Part shown: positions 55,880-64,000 of the stretch, in pieces
Layout of the letters: every line of letters begins with the position of its first letter
How positions within the stretch are numbered: the stretch's first letter is position 1
NCBI RefSeq assembly: GCF_002176815.1
Contig: NZ_CP021648.1
Location: 2,178,001-2,242,000 of the forward strand
Source of the DNA: Acidovorax sp. T1
GTDB lineage: Bacteria; Pseudomonadota; Gammaproteobacteria; Burkholderiales; Burkholderiaceae_C
DNA: 64,000 nt
Direction of reading: 5' to 3'
The notes under the pieces: generated by a model
What the model was told of the DNA's origin: nothing
Databases searched by the model: none
Seen by the model: the letters and a program-made list of their open reading frames with translations, nothing else
Made by a program: the position numbers and the translations under genes

Positions 55880-55946
55880 AATATCAAATTGATAGCTGCA
55901 TGCGCTTACTGGATAAGCACAGGCGGCCAATTTGGCTTGAATATCA
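55880..55946 (+). repeat. Palindromic repeat (family GATAGCT) with 7-bp flanking duplication
   Basis: AATTGATAGCTGCATGCGC, then TTACTGGATAAGCACAG, then GCGGCCAATTTGGCTTG. AATATCA stands at both edges (55880-55886 and 55940-55946), like a target-site duplication. It separates the convergent ABC ATPase and Lrp genes. Confidence 0.85.
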
Positions 55947-56411
55947 GTCCACAAACAGCGGCAGATCGGCTTTTTTGAGCGTGCGCAGCACAAAGCTGGA
56001 TCGGCTGTGGCGGATGCCCTTGATCTTGTAGAGCTTCTCGCGCAGCAGGCGCTCATAGTCGCGCGTGTCTTTCACGACCACGCGCAGCAGGTAGTCGTAG
56101 TCGCCCGACACCAGGTGCGCCTCAATCACCTCGGGAATGCTGGCCAGGGTTTCGCCAAATTTTTCCAGCGTGTTGTCGGAATGGCTGTCGAGCGTGACCA
56201 TCACCAGCACCGTGTCCGACAGATCAAGCGCGCGCGGATTCAGGCGCACGGTGTAGCCCTCGATCACGCCGGCCTCTTCCATCTTCTTGATGCGCCCCCA
56301 GCATGGCGAGGGGCTCAGGCCCACGGCCTGGCCGATCTCCTGCAGGCTGGCGCGGGCGTTGGCCTGCAAAACGGAGAGGATTTTTCTGTCGAGACGGTCT
56401 ATGTGCCACAT
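55944..56411 (-). CDS. Lrp/AsnC family transcriptional regulator
   Basis: 155 residues from the ATG at 56411 (MWHIDRLDRKILSVLQ); upstream read-through is not family-like. The N-terminal helix-turn-helix (ARASLQEIGQAVGLSPSPCWGRIKKMEEAGVI) and the RAM/AsnC ligand domain (HLVSGDYDYLLRVVVKD) are complete. The '...SPSPCWGRI...' helix matches Lrp-type regulators of amino-acid metabolism. It may control the neighbouring ABC or TRAP operon; a palindrome just upstream points to autoregulation. Confidence 0.92.
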   Translation of the reverse strand: MWHIDRLDRKILSVLQANARASLQEIGQAVGLSPSPCWGRIKKMEEAGVIEGYTVRLNPRALDLSDTVLVMVTLDSHSDNTLEKFGETLASIPEVIEAHLVSGDYDYLLRVVVKDTRDYERLLREKLYKIKGIRHSRSSFVLRTLKKADLPLFVD

Positions 56412-56433
56412 TATTCCAAAAAGACCGCATTGG

Positions 56434-56448
56434 CAGAAAATTTTTCTG
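56434..56448. promoter_or_regulatory. 15-bp palindrome upstream of the Lrp gene
   Basis: CAGAAAATTTTTCTG is a perfect palindrome around a single T, 23 nt before the Lrp start codon. AT-rich centre and size suit an Lrp-type operator. Confidence 0.6.
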
Positions 56449-56802
56449 AAAACAACCCGAAACAACGCCAATTCAGAAGATTAATCGGCCATCCGCGCGG
56501 CATACTTTGCTGCATCAAGGCGCTCTTACCCGGGTGCACAAACTGACAAGGCCCCGGCGGGTTACCGCCCGCCCGGGGCGCTTGGCAAGCATCCCCCCAA
56601 CGCTACCTGTTGCTGCCCTGTCCCGCATGTGACCCCGGTGCGCTGCGATGCGCCTGGCACGCCGCTGATAAGCATGCTTACCAGCACAAACCCCGATGCC
56701 CGGCGCCATGTTGCAGCGCCATAATTTTTGCAGTGCGCGGCGCAGGCCCGCGCCGCAACCTGCACCGCAGGCCACACGCAATCACACCCCTCAGGAGACA
56801 CC
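56449..56802. other. Non-coding gap between Lrp gene and TRAP operon
   Basis: 354 bases without a supported gene. It should hold the promoter of the TRAP operon. A GC-rich hairpin near 56550-56580 (GCCCCGG / CCGGGGC) has no T-run. A good Shine-Dalgarno (TCAGGAGAC) precedes dctP. Confidence 0.5.
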
Positions 56803-57774
56803 ATGCAATTGACCAGACTCGTCGTCGGCCTCGGCCTTGCCATCGGCTTCATGGCCAGCGCTGCCGCGCAGACCACCATGCGCATCAGCATCTCGACGGC
56901 GCAGAACTCGCACCAGGGCGTGGCCATTGACACCTTTGCCAAGGAAGTCGAAAAGCGCACGGGCGGCCGCTACAAGGTGCAAACCTTCTACAACGGCGCA
57001 CTGGGTGGCGAGCGCGAGTCGATTGAAGCCGTGCAGCTGGGCACGCAAGAGCTGGCCTTCAGCTCCACCGGCCCCATCCCCAATTTCGTGCCCGAAACAA
57101 AAATCCTCGATGTGCCCTTCCTGTTCCGCGACAAGGCCCATGCGCGCGCCGTGCTCGACGGCCCCATCGGCCAGGAGATGCTGACCAAGTTCGACAGCAA
57201 GGGCTTCAAGGCCCTGGCCTGGGCCGAAAACGGCTTTCGCCACATGACCAACAGCAAGCGCGACGTGAAGGAGCCCGGCGACCTCAAGGGCCTGAAGATG
57301 CGCACGATGGAGAACCCCGTGCACATCGCGGCCTACAAGGGCTTTGGCATCATCACCACGCCCATGGCCTTCCCCGAGGTGTTCACCGCCCTGCAGCAAG
57401 GCACCGTGGACGGCCAGGAGAACCCGCTGCCCGTGATCATCTCGGCCAAGTTCGACCAGGTGCAAAAGCACCTCACGCTCACCGGTCATGTGTACTCGCC
57501 CTGCATCTTCGTGATGAACAAGGCGGCTTTTGACAAGCTCAGCGCTGCCGACAAGCAGGCCTTCCTCGACGCCGCCAAGGAAGGCACCAAGGCCAACCGC
57601 GCGCGCGTGGACGAAGACGACGCCAAGGGCGTGGCCGACCTGCGAGCCAAGGGCATGACCGTGATCGACACCGTGGACAAGGCCAAGTTCGTGGCCGCGT
57701 TGGCCCCCGTCAATGCCGAGTTTGAAAAGCAGTTCGGCAAGGCAGCGCTCGACAAGATCCGCAACGTGAAGTAA
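56803..57774 (+). CDS. dctP: TRAP transporter solute-binding protein DctP
   Basis: 323 residues from the ATG at 56803. The signal peptide ends at ASAAA (before QTT). The family body has RISISTAQNSHQGVAIDTFAKEVEKRTGGRY, the conserved LKGLKMRTMENPV with the carboxylate-binding Arg, and DGQENPL. It captures a carboxylate, possibly a C4-dicarboxylate or another organic acid, in the periplasm for the DctQM permease. A terminator made from a palindromic repeat follows the gene. Confidence 0.92.
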   Translation: MQLTRLVVGLGLAIGFMASAAAQTTMRISISTAQNSHQGVAIDTFAKEVEKRTGGRYKVQTFYNGALGGERESIEAVQLGTQELAFSSTGPIPNFVPETKILDVPFLFRDKAHARAVLDGPIGQEMLTKFDSKGFKALAWAENGFRHMTNSKRDVKEPGDLKGLKMRTMENPVHIAAYKGFGIITTPMAFPEVFTALQQGTVDGQENPLPVIISAKFDQVQKHLTLTGHVYSPCIFVMNKAAFDKLSAADKQAFLDAAKEGTKANRARVDEDDAKGVADLRAKGMTVIDTVDKAKFVAALAPVNAEFEKQFGKAALDKIRNVK

Positions 57775-57786
57775 TCCGCACAGCGC

Positions 57787-57840
57787 TTTCTTTTTGATAG
57801 CTATCAGCGCCCGTCGGCAAAGCGCCAACGGGCGTTTTTA
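57787..57840 (+). terminator. Terminator formed inside a palindromic repeat, after dctP
   Basis: TTTTTGATAGCTATCAGC is the usual left half of the repeat family. The right half has diverged so that CGCCCGT and ACGGGCG pair and a TTTTTATT run follows, a complete Rho-independent terminator. It lies between dctP and dctQ and would lower dctQM relative to dctP. Confidence 0.75.
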
Positions 57841-57873
57841 TTCATACATTCTGTTGTCCGGCCCGTGCCGCCC

Positions 57874-58368
57874 ATGAAAAACATCTTTCTTTCTTTTGAG
57901 CGCTGGTGCACCAGGTTGGCCATGCTCGGCGCCTGCGCCATGCTGGCCCTGGCCTCGACGCTGGGCATGTTCCAGATCCTGATGCGCTTCGTGTTCGAGC
58001 AGCCCGCTGAGTGGACCGAGGTGCTGATCCGTTTCAGCCTGATCTGGATGGTGTTTCTGGCCATTCCGGCCGCGTTTCGCCAGGGGGCGATGGTGAGCGT
58101 CGACGTGCTGTACCGCTGGAGCCCGCCGCGCGTTCGCCGCGTGCTCGACTGGGTGGTGTGCCTGGCCGCGCTGGCATTGATCGGCGTGATCATCTGGTGG
58201 GGCTGGGACTACGCGCAGCGCGGCGGCGTGCAGAGCATGGCCGGGCTGGAGTCGGTGTCGATGTTCTGGGCGTATCTGGCCATGCCCGTGGGCGGATTGT
58301 TCTGCGTGGTGGGAATCATCGGCAACCTGATCGATCCCCAGCGCATGGAACTGGAGACCGCGCAATGA
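57874..58368 (+). CDS. dctQ: TRAP transporter small permease DctQ
   Basis: 164 residues from the ATG at 57874; an ATG three codons upstream is also possible. Four transmembrane segments, with EWTEVLIRFSLIWMVFLAIPAAFRQGA as the typical second-segment motif. It joins DctM in the inner-membrane complex. Its TGA overlaps the dctM ATG (ATGA), giving translational coupling. Confidence 0.9.
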   Translation: MKNIFLSFERWCTRLAMLGACAMLALASTLGMFQILMRFVFEQPAEWTEVLIRFSLIWMVFLAIPAAFRQGAMVSVDVLYRWSPPRVRRVLDWVVCLAALALIGVIIWWGWDYAQRGGVQSMAGLESVSMFWAYLAMPVGGLFCVVGIIGNLIDPQRMELETAQ

Positions 58369-59642
58369 CGCCAGTAATGATCTCCACCATGGTGCTGTGC
58401 TTTGCACTCACCGTCTCCGTGGCCGTGTCGATCGGGCTGGCCTCCATCCTGGGCATTCAGGTGGCCAACGCCAACATGCTGATCGCGGTCAAGGAGATGT
58501 TCGCCTCGATCAACAAGTTTCCGCTGGCCGCCATTCCGTTTTTCATCCTGGCGGGCAACCTGATGGAAACCGGCGGCATCTCGCGCCGGCTGGTCGAGTT
58601 TGCCAAGAGCATCGTGGGCGGCGTGCAGGGCGGCCTGCCCATGACCTGCGTGCTCACCTGCATGATCTTTGCGGCGGTGTCGGGCTCGTCGGTGGCCACC
58701 ACTTTTGCCATTGGCGCCATTTTGATCCCTGCGCTCATCAAGCATGGCTACCCCACCAGCTATGCTGCAGCGCTGCAGGCCACCAGCGCCGAGTTGGGCG
58801 TGATCATTCCGCCCTCCATTCCCATGATCCTGTACGGCGTGAGCGCCGAGGTGTCGATTGGCGAGCTGTTCATCGCCGGCTTTGGCCCGGGCCTCTTGAT
58901 CAGTGGCGCGCTGATGCTGTTTGTCTGGGCCTACTGCAAATACAAGGGCTGGGGCAAGAACGATGGCGATGGCCGCATGCCCTTTGGCAAAGCCACGCTG
59001 CAGGCCGGCTGGGCATTGTTCATGCCCGTGATCATTCTGGGCGGCATCTACGGCGGCGTCTTCACCCCCACCGAGGCCTCGGCCGTGGCGGTGTTCTATG
59101 CGCTGGTGGTGGGCGTGGTGATCTACCGCGAGATCAAGGTCAAGGACCTGTTCGCCATCCTGCGCAAGTCGGCCATCTCGTCGGCGGTGATCATGTTCAT
59201 CATCGCCAACGCCGGGTTGTTTGCCTTCCTCATCACGCGCGCCGGCGTGCCCGATGCCATTGGCCGCTGGCTGGAGGCGGTGTTGCAATCCCCCACCCTG
59301 TTCCTGCTGGGTGTGAACGCGGCGCTGTTCATCATCGGCATGTTCATCGAGACCAGCGCGGCCATCATCGTGCTGGCGCCCATCCTGGCGCCCGTGGCAA
59401 TGCACTTCGGCGTGGACCCGGTGCACTTCGGCCTGATCATGGTGGTGAACCTGGCACTGGGCATGATCACGCCGCCCTTTGGCGTGAACCTGTTTGCCGC
59501 CTGCACGGTGGCGCGCATATCGCTCGACCGCATCGTCAAGCACCTGCTGCCGTTCGTGGGGGTGATCCTGGTGTGCCTGATGGTCGTCACCTATGTGCCG
59601 TGGATTTCGCTGGCGCTGCGCGATCTGGTGTACGCGAAGTAA
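58365..59642 (+). CDS. dctM: TRAP transporter large permease DctM
   Basis: 425 residues from the ATG at 58365. About 12 transmembrane segments. Conserved motifs are FPLAAIPFFILAGNLMETGGISRRL, VSGSSVATTFAIG and LGVIIPPSIPMILYG, and later MFIETSAAIIVLAPILAPVA. This is the sodium- or proton-driven transport subunit of the TRAP system with DctP and DctQ. The gcvTHP operon follows, but a riboswitch with its own upstream region lies between. Confidence 0.95.
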   Translation: MTPVMISTMVLCFALTVSVAVSIGLASILGIQVANANMLIAVKEMFASINKFPLAAIPFFILAGNLMETGGISRRLVEFAKSIVGGVQGGLPMTCVLTCMIFAAVSGSSVATTFAIGAILIPALIKHGYPTSYAAALQATSAELGVIIPPSIPMILYGVSAEVSIGELFIAGFGPGLLISGALMLFVWAYCKYKGWGKNDGDGRMPFGKATLQAGWALFMPVIILGGIYGGVFTPTEASAVAVFYALVVGVVIYREIKVKDLFAILRKSAISSAVIMFIIANAGLFAFLITRAGVPDAIGRWLEAVLQSPTLFLLGVNAALFIIGMFIETSAAIIVLAPILAPVAMHFGVDPVHFGLIMVVNLALGMITPPFGVNLFAACTVARISLDRIVKHLLPFVGVILVCLMVVTYVPWISLALRDLVYAK

Positions 59643-59654
59643 GTACAATCGTGC

Positions 59655-59890
59655 CCGTCAGGAGAGAGTGCCCCGTCCCTTGCATTGCAAGATGAGAGGC
59701 ACCGCCGAAGGCGCAGGAACACCCGAACGCTCAGGCAAAAGGACTGGCAAACGCCCGCAGTGATGCGGGCGTTCCCTTGCTGGAGAGAGATGGCCCGCAC
59801 CATGCGAAGGCCATCCACCGAAGGAGCAAGCCGCACAGCCAGCCAGGGTGTTGCGGTGAATCTCTCAGGTAAAGCGGACAGCAGGGCAAA
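59655..59890 (+). promoter_or_regulatory. Tandem glycine riboswitch
   Basis: Two aptamers in series. The first spans ~59660-59750: GGAGAGAGTGCC, then GCCGAAGGCGCAGG, then CTCAGGCAAAAGGACTG. The second spans ~59780-59885: GGAGAGAGATGGC, then ACCGAAGGAGCAAG, then CTCTCAGGTAAAGCGGAC. Both show the conserved glycine-aptamer core, joined by a GC-rich hairpin (AACGCCCGC / GCGGGCGTT). It sits 45 nt ahead of gcvT and turns on the glycine cleavage genes when glycine is high. Confidence 0.92.
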
Positions 59891-59935
59891 TCCCGTGGCA
59901 CATGTGCCGCGGCCCCCATTTGCCCTGGAGCTTTC

Positions 59936-61072
59936 ATGTCCGCCCCTGCCGCCGCCCCCCTGCTCAACACGCCCCTGAACGCCCTGCACATCGAGCTGGG
60001 CGCCCGCATGGTGCCGTTTGCCGGCTATTCCATGCCCGTGCAATACCCCGCTGGCCTGATGGCCGAGCACCAGCACACGCGCAGCGCTGCTGGATTGTTC
60101 GACGTGTCCCACATGGGCCAGCTCAAACTGGTCGGCCCCGACGCCGCTGCCGCGTTCGAGAGCCTGATGCCCGTCGATGTGATCGACCTGCCCGTGGGCA
60201 AGCAGCGCTACGGGCTGCTGCTGAACGACGCGGGCGGCATCATCGACGACCTGATGTTCTTTCGCGTGGCGCAAAACGAGATCTTCGTGATCGTCAACGG
60301 CGCCTGCAAGGTGACCGATATCGCGCACATCCAGGCCCGCATCGGCCAGCGCTGCGAAGTCATCCCCATACCCGACCACGCGCTGCTGGCGCTGCAGGGC
60401 CCCCAGGCCGTCACCGCCTTGTCGCGCCTGGCGCCGGGCATTGAAAAGCGGGTGTTCATGACCGGCGGCAACTATTCCATCGCCGGCTGCGACTGCTTTG
60501 TCACGCGCAGCGGCTACACCGGCGAAGACGGCTTCGAAATCTCGGTGCCCGCCGCGCAGGCCGACACCCTGGCCCGCGCCCTGCTCGCGCAGCCTGAAGT
60601 CAAGCCCATCGGCCTGGGCGCGCGCAACTCGCTGCGCCTGGAAGCGGGCCTGTGCCTGTATGGCAACGACATCGACACCACCACCACCCCCGTGGAAGCG
60701 GCCATTGGCTGGGCGATGCAGAAGGTGCGCCGAACCGGCGGTGCCCGCGCAGGCGGCTTCCCCGGCGCCGACACGGTGCTGGCGCAACTCGACAACCCGG
60801 CCAGCCTGCAGCGCAAACGCGTGGGCCTGATCGCGCTGGAGCGCGTGCCCGTGCGCGAACACACCGAGCTGCAAAGCCTGGACGGCCAGAAGATCGGCGA
60901 AGTCACCAGCGGCCTCCTGGGCCCCACCATCGACAAACCCGTGGCCATGGGCTACGTGCTGCCCGCCCATGCGGCCCTGGGCACGCGCGTCAACGCCATC
61001 GTGCGCGGCAAGGCCGTGCCCATGGAAGTGAGCACCATGCCCTTTGTGCCTACCCGCTACTACCGCGGCTAA
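59936..61072 (+). CDS. gcvT: Glycine cleavage system T protein (aminomethyltransferase)
   Basis: 378 residues. LGARMVPFAGYSMPVQYPAG at the N terminus, SAAGLFDVSHMGQLKL and the DDLMFFRVAQNEIFVIVNGA folate-binding region fit GcvT. The C-terminal domain has MGYVLPAHAALGTRVN. It transfers the methylene group from the H-protein-bound aminomethyl to tetrahydrofolate and releases ammonia. First gene of gcvT-gcvH-gcvP; a Shine-Dalgarno GGAG stands 5-6 nt upstream. Confidence 0.96.
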   Translation: MSAPAAAPLLNTPLNALHIELGARMVPFAGYSMPVQYPAGLMAEHQHTRSAAGLFDVSHMGQLKLVGPDAAAAFESLMPVDVIDLPVGKQRYGLLLNDAGGIIDDLMFFRVAQNEIFVIVNGACKVTDIAHIQARIGQRCEVIPIPDHALLALQGPQAVTALSRLAPGIEKRVFMTGGNYSIAGCDCFVTRSGYTGEDGFEISVPAAQADTLARALLAQPEVKPIGLGARNSLRLEAGLCLYGNDIDTTTTPVEAAIGWAMQKVRRTGGARAGGFPGADTVLAQLDNPASLQRKRVGLIALERVPVREHTELQSLDGQKIGEVTSGLLGPTIDKPVAMGYVLPAHAALGTRVNAIVRGKAVPMEVSTMPFVPTRYYRG

Positions 61073-61142
61073 TTACTCCACGCCGCCGCCGCTGGGCCCG
61101 GCTACATTCCGGATTCCTTCCATTTTTTCCAGGAGCTTTTCC

Positions 61143-61517
61143 ATGACGATCAAATTTTCCAAAGACCACGAATGGATCAACGCCGCCGACGCCAATGCGG
61201 CCGTGGTCGGCATCACCGTGCACGCCCAGGACGCGCTGGGCGACGTGGTGTTTGTGGACCTGCCCGCCGTGGGCACCACGTTTGCCCAGGGCGACGTGGC
61301 CGGTGTGGTCGAGTCCGTCAAGGCCGCCGCCGACGTGTACATGCCGGTCTCCGGCGAAGTGGTCGAAGTGAACGAAGCCCTGCGCGCCGACCCCTCGCTG
61401 GCCAACTCCGACCCGCTCAACACCGGCTGGTTCTTCAAGGTCAAGCTCAGTGACGCCAGCCAGCTCGATGCGCTGCTGGACGAAGCCACCTACGCCGATT
61501 TCGCCAAGAACGCCTGA
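61143..61517 (+). CDS. gcvH: Glycine cleavage system H protein
   Basis: 124 residues from the ATG at 61143, with Shine-Dalgarno AGGAG. The lipoylated lysine is Lys60 in GVVESVKAAADVYMP. The shape D-H-E-W-I at the start and GWFFKVKLSD near the end are typical. It shuttles the aminomethyl group between GcvP and GcvT. Confidence 0.97.
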   Translation: MTIKFSKDHEWINAADANAAVVGITVHAQDALGDVVFVDLPAVGTTFAQGDVAGVVESVKAAADVYMPVSGEVVEVNEALRADPSLANSDPLNTGWFFKVKLSDASQLDALLDEATYADFAKNA

Positions 61518-61521
61518 GACG

Positions 61522-61616
61522 AATTTGCCTTCAACCCGCTAACGTCGTTGGTCGCCTTGCCGTGCTACAGCACTGTCTGCGGCTTCCCGCCTAGTTAGCC
61601 GGCTGAATGCAAATCC
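61522..61616. repeat. MITE-like element with 23-bp inverted ends, between gcvH and gcvP
   Basis: The left end GAATTTGCCTTCAACCCG followed by CTAAC is the reverse complement, with four mismatches in 23, of the right end GTTAGCCGGCTGAATG followed by CAAATCC. A second hairpin GTGCT-AC-AGCAC stands in the centre. The 91-95 bp body has no frame of its own and differs from the GATAGCT family. It looks like a non-autonomous mobile element or a regulatory foldback. Confidence 0.55.
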
Positions 61617-61653
61617 GCATGGCGCCCTACCCTCCCGTTTGAGAACCTGCACT

Positions 61654-64000
<2,347 letters not shown>

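Overview
The window (about 65% GC) looks like a chromosomal segment of a betaproteobacterium of the order Burkholderiales, most probably the family Comamonadaceae (Acidovorax-like). This rests on protein family content, the imuA-imuB-dnaE2 mutasome, the order gcvT-gcvH-gcvP behind a tandem glycine riboswitch, PAS-LuxR next to scoAB, and a characteristic short palindromic repeat whose core reads GATAGCTGCTAGCGCTT. No rRNA, CRISPR array, IS transposase or integrase was seen.

Layout. 1-6.95 kb: DUF2189 membrane protein (cut by the window edge), cystathionine beta-lyase, BON lipoprotein, SulP transporter, diguanylate cyclase, MinD/FlhG-like ATPase, TrhO. 7-11.2 kb: a five-gene redox and electrophile-stress cluster (pirin, OsmC, WrbA-like, DoxX, pirin) divergent from a LysR regulator. 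11.3-21.4 kb: FAD oxidoreductase, gluQ, trmB (overlapping start and stop codons), a convergent GGDEF / HD-GYP pair, alaS, PepSY protein. 21.5-24.7 kb: gabD, then a decayed sulfur module (YeeE/YedE transporter with an in-frame TGA, and the tail of a rhodanese). 24.65-33.6 kb: a defence island, all on the minus strand: a beta-class (type III-like) methyltransferase, an AAA ATPase, a TOPRIM-like protein, a DEAH/PD-(D/E)XK restriction subunit and a zinc-ribbon protein. It lies directly behind tRNA-Gly(CCC); its far end is a chimeric junction with the rhodanese gene. 34-43.2 kb: RluA-family enzyme, AsmA, and the imuA-imuB-dnaE2 operon with a LexA box. 43.2-52.9 kb: HD-GYP protein, scoAB with a PAS-LuxR regulator, katG, AhpD-like protein, thioesterase, SDR, ETF-ubiquinone oxidoreductase. 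53-59.6 kb: a TrpXYZ-like ABC operon, an Lrp regulator and a TRAP operon. 59.6-64 kb: the glycine cleavage operon, with gcvP cut by the window edge.

The most unusual thing here is a palindromic repeat of about 60 bp that is not confined to intergenic DNA. Three copies lie inside genes (gluQ, the island methyltransferase gene, dnaE2), each between short direct repeats spaced by a multiple of three, so each adds 21-23 in-frame residues; removing the segment gives a smooth protein. Two copies have the same coding frame, the one free of stops in the repeat consensus. An intergenic copy beside the Lrp gene also sits between 7-bp direct repeats. Other copies supply a stop codon (trhO) or are merged with transcription terminators (asmA, dctP). 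This resembles in principle the protein-inserting palindromic elements of Rickettsia, and would be a mobile mini-element that edits proteins. The second system worth following is the AAA + TOPRIM gene pair nested between the methyltransferase and restriction genes of the island.
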